Source: Candidatus Hydrogenedentota bacterium
GTDB lineage: Bacteria; Hydrogenedentota; Hydrogenedentia; Hydrogenedentales; SLHB01
Reading direction: 5' to 3'
NCBI GenBank assembly: GCA_022706165.1
Contig: JAKJDA010000194.1
Span: forward strand, 1-5,966
Length of the DNA stretch: 5,966 bases
The position numbers and the translations under genes are program-made. Of the stretch, positions 1-5,966 are shown piece by piece (the first letter of the stretch is position 1; each line of letters starts with the position of its first letter). Under the pieces are notes generated by a model. It was not told where the DNA came from, made no database searches, and saw only the letters and a program-made list of their open reading frames with translations.

Positions 1-554
1 AAACCAAAACCTTCGCCGCCGATGACCGCGCCGCTGCCTATCACGCAACGGGCTCCGATCGTCACCGATTCGCGAATGGTTGCATGAGGATAGACTACGG
101 TATCCTCGCCGAGAATGCAATCCCGCCCTACATACGCGCCCGCGTGCAGTTGGACGCGGGCCTTCAACGTACACCCCTCTTCCACCACGACATAGGGGCC
201 TATCCCTACGTCCGCTCCCAGACGCACGTCCGCGCCCACTAACGCCGTAGGATGCACCCCCCGCACCTCGCATCGCCGACTCGCCGTAAAGCGTTGCAAT
301 ACAAGAGAAAAGGCCGCTGCCGGATCAGCCACGCGGATGAGGAGCTTGCCGCATTCCGGCACCTCCTCCCGGACGAAAATCGCCTCGGCGCGCGTCTTGG
401 ACAAATAAGAAAGGTAACGGCTGTCCGCAAGAAAAGTGACGTCGCCCGCCACTGCCTGCCGGATGCCGCGCGCGCCTGTGATCGGCGCTTCGGGAGATCC
501 ACCCGACACCGTCCCGTTGACCAACGCGGCGATTTCGGCAACCGTCGTCTGCAT
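1..554 (-). CDS. lpxD: LpxD, UDP-3-O-acylglucosamine N-acyltransferase (3' end outside window)
   Basis: Third enzyme of lipid A synthesis: it transfers a 3-hydroxyacyl chain from acyl carrier protein to the 2-amino group of UDP-3-O-acyl-glucosamine in the cytoplasm. About 184 codons are visible and the frame runs off the window at base 1. The N-terminal domain (about 1-97) has the LpxD-type segment GDVTFLADSRYLSYL (37-51) and AEAIFV (56-61), which in the family helps bind the uridine nucleotide. From about residue 98 a left-handed beta-helix of hexapeptide repeats begins with HPTA (101-104), then IGPYVV, VGRDCI, VYPHAT and IGSGAV. The visible part ends in GGEGFG, matching the conserved GxxGFGF turn of LpxD. 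The catalytic histidine and the C-terminal helices lie outside. The start is ATG at 554, with AGGA eight bases upstream and an in-frame TAG at 570-572, so no earlier start is possible. LpxA also has hexapeptide repeats but lacks this N-terminal domain. Confidence 0.95.
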   Translation of the reverse strand, partial: MQTTVAEIAALVNGTVSGGSPEAPITGARGIRQAVAGDVTFLADSRYLSYLSKTRAEAIFVREEVPECGKLLIRVADPAAAFSLVLQRFTASRRCEVRGVHPTALVGADVRLGADVGIGPYVVVEEGCTLKARVQLHAGAYVGRDCILGEDTVVYPHATIRESVTIGARCVIGSGAVIGGEGFG

Positions 555-566
555 TATCGCCGTCCT
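555..566 (-). promoter_or_regulatory. Ribosome binding site for lpxD
   Basis: AGGA (563-566, minus strand) lies eight bases before the ATG at 554. Its spacing is normal, and the nearby in-frame TAG at 570-572 rules out any earlier start. Confidence 0.6.
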
Positions 567-729
567 GTTCTAAGGAATCTTCGTTCCCGGACCTTGCGCC
601 TCCGTCCAACCAGACAACCTGCTCCGCACGTCCACAGCCTCGCTTCATCCTGTCCGAGGTTCTTGCCGGGCCTTTCGCCAGCCCCTGAGTTCCGTCGCGC
701 AATGCCGCCTCTCGCAGCCGCTGCAACGG
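555..729 (-). other. 175-base gap between skp and lpxD
   Basis: No gene is supported. The lpxD ribosome binding site is at its downstream end. Two weak inverted repeats are visible: CCTCG/CGAGG (638-642 with 655-659, 12-base loop) and GGAA/TTCC (574-577 with 584-587). Neither has a T-run, and no promoter-like hexamer pair stands out. The gap may simply be an untranslated spacer in a shared transcript. Confidence 0.5.
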
Positions 730-1374
730 TCATTTCTTGGGTTTCGCCTCGGATTTCGAGGCGGAAGCAGGCGTCGCCTTGGCTGGACCGTATTGTTTGT
801 TGAGGTAGTCGACCACTTTCTGGGTCATGTCCAGCACGGAACTATAGTACAACACCCCGGTGCGCGTGTCGGGATCGGCCTCGAGGACAAGATGGTAATT
901 TTCCTGGGCGCCTATCGCCTCCACCGCCGCCAAAATATCCTTGATCAACGTGCGCTTCAGCACCTGCTTGCCGCGGTTGAGGTCGTCTTCGGCCATTTTG
1001 ATGTCGGACTGAAATTGCGTGAATTCCCGCTGGAGATCCGATTCCTGCCGGTTTGCCGCGGCTTCATCCATCGTGGCCCGCTTGGATTCGAAATCTTTCT
1101 TTTTCTGGTCAAACTGGTCCCATTTCGCCTTCAGGGCGTCTTCCTTTGTCTTGGCGTCTTTCTCCAGCACGGCGACTTCGTCTTTTTGGCGATTGTAGCT
1201 ATCCATCACCTTCTGAAGCTCCACCACGCCGATTTTGAAGGTTCCCGACGCTGGGGATGCCGCAGGGGGCGCGGACGGTGCGTTGTTTTGGGCGATCGCC
1301 GATTGCATCGAGAAAGAGAGGATAAAAACGGCGACAATCGCCGTAATCGACAGACAAAAAAGTCTCGGTTTCAC
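730..1374 (-). CDS. skp: Skp/OmpH-family periplasmic chaperone
   Basis: Probable periplasmic holdase that keeps unfolded outer-membrane proteins soluble for delivery to BamA; in the known family three long helical hairpins form a jellyfish-like trimer. It is 214 residues against about 160 for E. coli Skp. Residues 1-28 are a clear signal peptide (MKPR, a hydrophobic stretch TAIVAVFILS, cleavage probably after AIA). A Pro/Ala/Ser-rich linker (29-44) follows, then the family's first strand KIGVVELQKVMDSY (47-60). A highly charged Lys/Glu/Gln coiled coil runs from about 62 to 140, and the chain returns with YHLVLEA (160-166) and the conserved C-terminal part VLYYSSVLDMTQKVVDYLN (174-192). The tail (196-214) is rich in Ala, Pro, Ser and Lys and ends KPKK; linker and tail explain the extra length. 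The start is GTG at 1374, because an in-frame TAA (1378-1380) closes the frame two codons upstream. Its position between bamA and lpxD supports the call. Family-level assignment is firm; the exact chaperone role is inferred. Confidence 0.9.
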   Translation of the reverse strand: MKPRLFCLSITAIVAVFILSFSMQSAIAQNNAPSAPPAASPASGTFKIGVVELQKVMDSYNRQKDEVAVLEKDAKTKEDALKAKWDQFDQKKKDFESKRATMDEAAANRQESDLQREFTQFQSDIKMAEDDLNRGKQVLKRTLIKDILAAVEAIGAQENYHLVLEADPDTRTGVLYYSSVLDMTQKVVDYLNKQYGPAKATPASASKSEAKPKK

Positions 1375-1388
1375 CTTTTACGTTCCTT
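1375..1388 (-). promoter_or_regulatory. Ribosome binding site for skp
   Basis: On the minus strand AAGGAA (1383-1388) is followed by an eight-base spacer and the GTG at 1374. The in-frame TAA at 1378-1380 lies within this spacer, so GTG is the only start that keeps the whole signal peptide. Confidence 0.65.
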
Positions 1389-1481
1389 TCCTATTTTCAA
1401 CGATTCCTAGGGGCGATGCGGTCGCGGCAGCGTTCGCTACGTCAGCGCTCCGATCGTCCCGGCTGTCTCCAGTATGCCTTG

Positions 1482-1506
1482 CCGCCGTCCGGCGGGGCGA
1501 TCCGCC
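1482..1506 (-). repeat. Mutually exclusive GC-rich hairpins in the skp leader
   Basis: Read on the minus strand, GGCGG (1502-1506), CCGCC (1491-1495) and GGCGG (1482-1486) follow one another. The middle copy can pair with the first (six-base loop) or with the last (four-base loop GGAC, or six pairs with a tighter loop), but not with both. The pattern is perfect over five bases in each arm. In GC-rich DNA this can occur by chance, and no T-run follows, so a regulatory role is speculative. Confidence 0.3.
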
Positions 1507-1556
1507 TCCGCCATGGGCATTACCTTCCCCCGTTTGGCGTCTTCTACAGGGGGCGA

Positions 1557-1586
1557 AGTATATCACCGGCGCAGAGGAGAGTGCAA
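1557..1586 (-). promoter_or_regulatory. Candidate sigma70-type promoter with extended -10, facing skp-lpxD
   Basis: On the minus strand the -10 hexamer TATACT (1557-1562) matches five of six consensus bases and is preceded by TGA (1563-1565), giving the TGn extended -10 element. A weak -35, TTGCAC (1581-1586), matches only the first TTG and sits 18 bases upstream. A strong extended -10 is known to compensate for a poor -35. Transcription would start near 1550 and leave a leader of about 175 bases before the skp GTG. The position, in the gap downstream of bamA, suits an internal promoter for skp and lpxD. This is judged from motif match only. Confidence 0.45.
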
Positions 1587-1687
1587 ACTGACTCCTCTTC
1601 GAATGCGCAGGTCTGTGAGTTCTCCGGCGCTGGCCGCAATCTTTGGGGCGGTCGTTGGCGGCTCCGCTGTCGCCGAAGGCGCGGCAA

Positions 1688-3985
1688 TCAGAATTTGAAT
1701 CCTGTCATCAAATGCAGCCGCCCGTTTCCTTGGTCGGGATCCGGGTTCAACGGAATGCCGTAGTCGATGCGGATCGGCCCCATCTTGGGAATGTCCACGC
1801 CGAATCCAAGGCCCGCGCTGTATTTCATGTCGCCAAAGGAAAAATCGCCCGCTTCGCGCCAGACGCCGCCTGAGTCCACGAAGGTGTAGACGCGGAAGGT
1901 CTTGTTGATCTTGTACTTGAGTTCGAGGTTATCCAGCAGCAGCAACTCGCCGCCGATGGGCCTTTTCTTGCCGAAAATCACGAAGCGCCGTTCCTTTGGA
2001 CCCACTTTGTTCGAATCGTATCCGCGAATCGTCGAGGCGCCGCCCGCAAAGTACCGCGCCGATACAGGGACGAAATCCGAGCCGCCGTATTCATCGACCC
2101 ATCCTTGGCGGGTGCGGAACGTGACGATCCAGTTTTTCTCTTTGCCAAAGGCATAGTGCCACGTGGAGTCGTGGGCAAGGCGGTAATAGTCGTAATCGCC
2201 GCCCAGCCCGGTGAGCTCGATCATGAAATCGTGACTCGATCCCGAGGAGGGGTCGCGGGGAACGTCGATGGTGTTGCGGTTGATCCCCCACATCAGGCTC
2301 GCGGTGGTCCCGTCTCCGCGTTCCCGGCGCAGCGTGGGGTAGCCGAGGGAGGGAAGATCGGATATTTTGACGTCGTTGTAGCGGAGGGCGACGCGCGTGC
2401 CCACGTAGGGCGAAAGCATTTTGCCCAGACGAACTTGAGCCCCTCGGGTGTCCTCGCGGAATGTGTCTCCTTGATCGTAGGACTCGTCGTATACGTCAAA
2501 TCCGAACGAAAGCGGAAGTCCCAGGAATTCGCGGTCTGTAAAACTGAGGCTGTATTGGGACCGCACTTGTCCGAGTTGGAGTTTGATGCGGAACTCCTGC
2601 CCCCCGCCCGAGAACGTGGGCCAGTTGGTAATGTCGAAGTTCTTGAGGTCGAGTTCGATGTTGCCGCCGAACCGGTCCTCGGTGCTGTATCCGGCTCCGA
2701 AATTGAAGGAGCCTGTTTTGCCTTCGTCGACGTCCACCAACAAATTGGCGAAGCGATCATCGTCGGGAACGTTTTCCATCGTCAACCGGACCGCCTCGAA
2801 GTAACTTGTGTTTTCCAGAGCGCGCTGGCTGGCGCGCAGGGCGCCCCCGTCGAAGCGTTCGCCGGGCAAGGCCATCATGGTTCGTCGCACGATTTCGTCG
2901 CGCGTGACCGAATTGCCGGTCACCTTGATCTCTTTGATGTATTTCAGGTCGTTCTCGGCAATGCGGTAGACGATATGGGTGGCCTTCTTCTCGCGGTCCA
3001 CCGTCACTTGAGGCGCCACGGAAGCGTTGATGTAGCCGCTGTCCTCGTAGCCCTTGCTGACGAGTTCCGCGTCCTTGGCCACCTGGCTCTTGTTGTGGAT
3101 GTCTCCCGTTTTGAGTTCGAACAATCGCGTGATTTCGTCGGTGTCGAAAACCTCGTTGTCGGCGACTTCGATGGTGTCGACGCGGTATTCCGGCCCTTCC
3201 GACACGAAGACGGTGATGGTGACGGATTTGCCGTTCGCCGAGTAGTCGAAATCCGTTTTGGGGATGGCCGCCTCTAAACGCCCACGATTCGCGTATTCGT
3301 CCATCACGGTCTTCAGGTCGGATTCAAATGTCGCTTCGTCGTATTTTCCGCCCAAAAACCACCAGGCCCGCTTGGTCTTCATGAGTTTGCGGAGTTGGCG
3401 ATCGCTGACCGCCTGGTTTCCGGAAAACACGATGGCGTGGATGCGGGCCTTGCCGCCTTCGTTGATGGCGTAGGTCAGCCGGACGCGTCCGGGGCCGATG
3501 TCCTCCGCGACGATATCGACGGTGGCGTTCGGGAAACCTTTGGATTGGTATAGCTTCAGGATGGCATCGCGTTCTTCGGGATATGCCTCGGGGACGAAGG
3601 AGTCGCCCTCCTGCCAGGATATGGCCCCCCGCAACGCGCGTTCGCGCAATTTTTTGTTGCCGGCGATTTTGATGCTGTCGATGACGCGTTTTTCGGTCAC
3701 GACGAAGCCGACGATGTATTTCCCCGCCTCCTCGGAGGTTTCCGCTTGGATGGCGCTGAAATAGCCCATGTCGTACAGGCGGCGGATGTCGCGCGCGATG
3801 GCCCCTGGGTTGAATGGCTGGCCGGGTTGGGTCTCCAGTTTGGAGCGAATCAGCTGTTCGCTGGCGCGCGCCAACCCCATGACCCGCACCTCGTCCACCT
3901 GGCGCCCCGCGTTGTCTCCGGCTGCCGCCGCGACAAGACACGCGAATAGACCGGCGCACGCTAGCGAAATGGCACGCTTGATCAC
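1688..3985 (-). CDS. bamA: BamA, outer-membrane protein assembly factor (five POTRA domains plus beta-barrel)
   Basis: Core of the BAM machine: an outer-membrane Omp85 protein that folds and inserts beta-barrel proteins. It is complete at 765 residues, slightly shorter than E. coli BamA (about 810). Residues 1 to about 22 form a signal peptide (basic MIKR, then a hydrophobic Ala/Leu/Cys core). Five POTRA domains follow at roughly 30-98, 99-177, 178-264, 265-345 and 346-422. They show the repeated pattern of an IxxIxxxGN-like first strand (IKIAGN 105-110, IVFSGN 185-190, IKVTGN 353-358) and a YxxxGF/GY helix end (YQSKGF, YEDSGY). The barrel spans about 423-765, with the Omp85 hallmark loop-6 motif IRGY at 653-656 (context [13 protein letters not shown]) and a C-terminal aromatic beta-signal ending GFKF. 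The start is GTG at 3985: it gives a full signal peptide, while the first internal Met (residue 36) would delete it. It overlaps the clpC stop (GTGA). Two-partner TpsB or TamA proteins are less likely because they have fewer POTRA domains. Confidence 0.96.
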   Translation of the reverse strand: MIKRAISLACAGLFACLVAAAAGDNAGRQVDEVRVMGLARASEQLIRSKLETQPGQPFNPGAIARDIRRLYDMGYFSAIQAETSEEAGKYIVGFVVTEKRVIDSIKIAGNKKLRERALRGAISWQEGDSFVPEAYPEERDAILKLYQSKGFPNATVDIVAEDIGPGRVRLTYAINEGGKARIHAIVFSGNQAVSDRQLRKLMKTKRAWWFLGGKYDEATFESDLKTVMDEYANRGRLEAAIPKTDFDYSANGKSVTITVFVSEGPEYRVDTIEVADNEVFDTDEITRLFELKTGDIHNKSQVAKDAELVSKGYEDSGYINASVAPQVTVDREKKATHIVYRIAENDLKYIKEIKVTGNSVTRDEIVRRTMMALPGERFDGGALRASQRALENTSYFEAVRLTMENVPDDDRFANLLVDVDEGKTGSFNFGAGYSTEDRFGGNIELDLKNFDITNWPTFSGGGQEFRIKLQLGQVRSQYSLSFTDREFLGLPLSFGFDVYDESYDQGDTFREDTRGAQVRLGKMLSPYVGTRVALRYNDVKISDLPSLGYPTLRRERGDGTTASLMWGINRNTIDVPRDPSSGSSHDFMIELTGLGGDYDYYRLAHDSTWHYAFGKEKNWIVTFRTRQGWVDEYGGSDFVPVSARYFAGGASTIRGYDSNKVGPKERRFVIFGKKRPIGGELLLLDNLELKYKINKTFRVYTFVDSGGVWREAGDFSFGDMKYSAGLGFGVDIPKMGPIRIDYGIPLNPDPDQGNGRLHLMTGFKF

Positions 3986-5966
3986 GTAGCTACACCTTCC
4001 CCTACCGGCAGAACAGTTTCAAAGACCACTTTGTCCTCGCTTTCAGACGGTTTTACTTCGACGCGAACGCCTGGCGAGAAAGCCCCTCGGAGCAGCAACT
4101 CCGACAGTGGGTCTTCAACATACTGCTGCACGGCCCTGCGAAGCGGACGCGCTCCGTATTGCTCGTCGCTTCCTGTCCGCACCAAGAACTCTTTTGCCTC
4201 GGCGGTTATAATCATCTCGAGGCCTTTTTCCCGTACGCGTTCTATCACCTCGGCCACTTGGATGTCAACAATGTCGACCAGCTGCTGGTGCGTCAGGCGG
4301 TGGAACACCAGAATCTCGTCGATCCGGTTTAGAAACTCGGGATTGAAGACTTTCTTGGCCTCGTCGGTGACGCGGTCGCGCATTTCCTTGTGTTGGTCTT
4401 CCACGCCGTCGCGCTGGAACCCGACGGTCGTGTTGCGGCCGATTTTCCGGGCTCCGATGTTGCTCGTCATCACGATGACCGTGTTGCGGAAGTCCACTTT
4501 GCGCCCCGTCGAGTCGGTCATGTGGCCGTCCTCGAGGACCTGCAATAGGATGTTGAAGACGTCGGGATGGGCCTTTTCGATCTCGTCGAACAGCACGACG
4601 GAATAGGGGCGGCGGCGCACTTGCTCGGTCAGTTGCCCGCCTTCGTTGTAGCCGACGTAGCCCGGCGGGGCTCCCGCCAAGCGCGACACGGCGAATTTTT
4701 CCATGTACTCCGACATGTCGATCGTGATCAGCGCCGATTCGTTGCCGAACAGAAACGTGGCCAGGCTTTTGGCCAGCAGGGTTTTGCCCACGCCGGTGGG
4801 TCCCAGAAACAGGAATGAGCCGACCGGTCGTTTGCCGCTTTTCAAGCCCGCGCGGGAGCGTTGGATGGCACGGGTGATCGCGTCGATCGCGTCGTCCTGG
4901 CCGACGATGGATTTGTGCAGTTCGTCGCGCATGCGCAGCAGGCGTTCCGATTCTTTTTCCTCGATTTTGGTCAGCGGAACGCCCGTCCACTTGGACACGA
5001 TGTAGGCGATGTCGTCGGTGGTGACGATGGTTTCGGCGGAGTCGCGTTTTTTCTCCCATTCCCGTTTTTTTTCGTCGAGCAGCGCGATCAGCGTGCGTTC
5101 GCGATCGCGCAGCCCTGCCGCTTTTTCATATTCCTGACGCCGGATGGCCGTCTCTTTTTCCTGGGTGACGCGGTCGATCTCCTGTTCGATTTCCTTGAGC
5201 GCGGGCGGCCGAGTCGTGATCTGCAACCGCGCGCGGCTGCCCGCTTCGTCGATGACGTCGACGGCTTTGTCGGGCAGGAAACGGTCGGTGATGTACTGGT
5301 TGGAAAGCTTGGCGGCGGCGACAATGGCGTCGTCCGAGAATTTGACTCGGTGGTGCGCCTCGTATTTATCGCGCAGTCCGTGGATGATCTCGATGGTCTG
5401 TTCGACGGTGGGGGCTTCGACCAGGATCGTTTGGAAGCGGCGGGCCAGAGCCGCATCCTTCTCGATATGTTTGCGGTATTCGTCCATCGTGGTCGCGCCG
5501 ATGCACTGCAGTTCGCCGCGCGCCAAGGCGGGCTTGAGCATGTTGGCGGCGTCGACGGCGCCTTCCGCGGCGCCCGCCCCGACAATCGTGTGCAATTCGT
5601 CGATGAAAAGGATGATGTTGTCCGCGCGCCGGATTTCTTTCATGACCGATTTCAGGCGTTCCTCGAATTGGCCCCGGTATTTCGTTCCCGCGACGACGCC
5701 GGCCAGGTCGAGCGTGAGCACGCGCCGGTTCAACAACAAGTCGGGCACGTCCCCATGAATGATGGCCTGCGCCAAGCCTTCGACAATGGCCGTTTTGCCG
5801 ACGCCCGCCTCGCCGATAAGCACAGGGTTGTTTTTGGTGCGGCGCGCCAGAATTTGGATGACCCGCTCGATTTCTTTCTTGCGCCCGATAACGGGGTCCA
5901 GCTTGCCCTCATCCGCCAATGCGGTCAGGTCAGTTGCAAGCTGGTCCACCAACGGCGTTTTGCCGC
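3982..5966 (-). CDS. clpC: ClpC-type AAA+ unfoldase, ATP-dependent Clp protease ATP-binding subunit (5' end outside window)
   Basis: Cytoplasmic Hsp100 ring ATPase that unfolds proteins and threads them into the ClpP peptidase. The frame is open through the window edge, so the N-terminal Clp_N repeat domain lies outside. A TTG at 5952 is internal: GKTP precedes it in frame and matches the conserved linker before the first ATPase domain. Numbering from that TTG, the first domain has Walker A GEAGVGKT (47-54), pore loop KYRG (91-94), Walker B ILFIDE (114-119) and arginines RR (171-172). A short middle region (about 250-305) contains a UVR-like motif, [15 protein letters not shown]. The second domain has Walker A GPTGVGKT (384-391), pore loop GYVG (431-434), Walker B VVLFDE (452-457), sensor asparagine in MTSN (495-498) and sensor-2 GAR (600-602). 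VGF at 510-512 sits where ClpC and ClpA bind ClpP. The short middle region and the VGF loop argue against ClpB, which has a long coiled coil and no ClpP loop. All catalytic residues in view are intact. The stop overlaps the bamA start by four bases. Confidence 0.95.
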   Translation of the reverse strand, partial: GKTPLVDQLATDLTALADEGKLDPVIGRKKEIERVIQILARRTKNNPVLIGEAGVGKTAIVEGLAQAIIHGDVPDLLLNRRVLTLDLAGVVAGTKYRGQFEERLKSVMKEIRRADNIILFIDELHTIVGAGAAEGAVDAANMLKPALARGELQCIGATTMDEYRKHIEKDAALARRFQTILVEAPTVEQTIEIIHGLRDKYEAHHRVKFSDDAIVAAAKLSNQYITDRFLPDKAVDVIDEAGSRARLQITTRPPALKEIEQEIDRVTQEKETAIRRQEYEKAAGLRDRERTLIALLDEKKREWEKKRDSAETIVTTDDIAYIVSKWTGVPLTKIEEKESERLLRMRDELHKSIVGQDDAIDAITRAIQRSRAGLKSGKRPVGSFLFLGPTGVGKTLLAKSLATFLFGNESALITIDMSEYMEKFAVSRLAGAPPGYVGYNEGGQLTEQVRRRPYSVVLFDEIEKAHPDVFNILLQVLEDGHMTDSTGRKVDFRNTVIVMTSNIGARKIGRNTTVGFQRDGVEDQHKEMRDRVTDEAKKVFNPEFLNRIDEILVFHRLTHQQLVDIVDIQVAEVIERVREKGLEMIITAEAKEFLVRTGSDEQYGARPLRRAVQQYVEDPLSELLLRGAFSPGVRVEVKPSESEDKVVFETVLPVGEGVAT
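3986..4002 (-). promoter_or_regulatory. Ribosome binding site for bamA inside the end of clpC
   Basis: On the minus strand a purine-rich GGGGAAGG (3995-4002) ends nine bases before the GTG start at 3985. It lies within the last codons of clpC. With the GTGA stop/start overlap it supports GTG as the real bamA start and suggests coupled translation, in which ribosomes finishing clpC restart on bamA. Confidence 0.65.

Larger units (their letters stand above)
1375..1687 (-). other. 313-base gap between bamA and skp
   Basis: I see no convincing gene here. A frame of 62 codons (1566 to 1378) ends just before the skp start, but its product is Arg/Gly-rich with no recognisable family and it starts on GTG inside the candidate -10 element. 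The gap holds the candidate promoter at 1557-1586, a GC-rich cluster of competing short hairpins at 1482-1506, and the skp ribosome binding site. Just after the bamA stop there is a short CGCC-TTC-GGCG hairpin, but no T-run follows, so I do not call a terminator. Confidence 0.6.

Noticed and set aside
325..726. Minus-strand frame of 133 codons across the skp-lpxD gap
   Set aside because: It starts on TTG, is Arg/Gly-rich, and runs out of frame into lpxD, whose own frame is clearly the coding one.
793..1410. Plus-strand open frame of 205 codons antisense to skp
   Set aside because: It mirrors the skp coding region, has no recognisable domain, and its apparent hydrophobic stretches come from the complement of Lys/Glu codons in the coiled coil.
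1378..1566. Small protein of 62 residues immediately upstream of skp
   Set aside because: The start is a GTG within the candidate promoter, the composition is Arg/Gly-rich, no ribosome binding site or family was recognised, and it ends in frame just before skp by chance.
1660..1687. Intrinsic terminator after bamA
   Set aside because: A four-pair hairpin with a TTC loop is present, but there is no T-run after it on the minus strand and the stem is too short.
2105..3277. Long plus-strand open frame of 390 codons antisense to bamA
   Set aside because: It lies wholly opposite a well-supported BamA coding region, resembles no family I recognise, and is the kind of shadow frame expected in GC-rich DNA.
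3936..3985. Lipoprotein signal (cysteines at residues 10 and 16 of BamA)
   Set aside because: Neither SLAC nor LFAC fits the lipobox well, one is too close to the N terminus, and BamA proteins are integral barrels with ordinary signal peptides.
5950..5952. TTG as the start codon of the Clp ATPase gene
   Set aside because: The frame continues upstream without a stop to the window edge and encodes GKTP, part of the conserved linker before the first ATPase domain. The gene therefore starts outside the window.
1..5966. CRISPR array, tRNA or rRNA, insertion sequence, or defence or biosynthetic cassette
   Set aside because: No regularly spaced repeats, no RNA-gene signatures, no transposase-like protein and no terminal inverted repeats were seen. 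Nearly all of the window is filled by four known housekeeping families.

Overview
The window carries four genes, all read on the minus strand, and looks like ordinary chromosome from a Gram-negative (diderm) bacterium that makes lipopolysaccharide. In transcription order, from high to low coordinates, they are: the 3' part of a ClpC-type AAA+ unfoldase (5966 to 3982, 5' end outside the window), bamA (3985 to 1688), a skp/ompH-like periplasmic chaperone gene (1374 to 730), and the 5' part of lpxD (554 to 1, 3' end outside the window).

Three of the genes serve outer-membrane biogenesis. BamA folds and inserts beta-barrel proteins into the outer membrane. Skp holds unfolded barrel precursors in the periplasm on their way to BamA. 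LpxD adds the second acyl chain during lipid A synthesis. The order bamA-skp-lpxD is a widely conserved envelope cluster, often continuing with fabZ and lpxA, which would lie beyond base 1. The less standard part is the gene in front of it: a cytoplasmic ClpC whose stop codon overlaps the bamA start by four bases (GTGA), so the two are probably co-transcribed and translationally coupled.

Non-coding sequence is limited to a 313-base gap between bamA and skp and a 175-base gap between skp and lpxD. The larger gap holds a plausible sigma70-type promoter with an extended -10 element facing skp, followed by a leader of about 175 bases that contains a GC-rich set of competing short hairpins. I see no intrinsic terminator in either gap, so read-through from clpC-bamA and internal initiation could both feed skp-lpxD. 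Both bamA and skp start with GTG; in each case an in-frame stop, a Shine-Dalgarno-like stretch or an intact signal peptide fixes the start.

Taxonomy is an inference. A ClpC with a UVR-type middle region and a ClpP-binding VGF loop, next to bamA and lpxD in fairly GC-rich DNA, fits a non-proteobacterial diderm (for example a PVC-superphylum or similar candidate-phylum lineage) better than a gammaproteobacterium. I found no mobile element, CRISPR array, tRNA, rRNA or sign of a new defence or metabolic system; the items below are modest.
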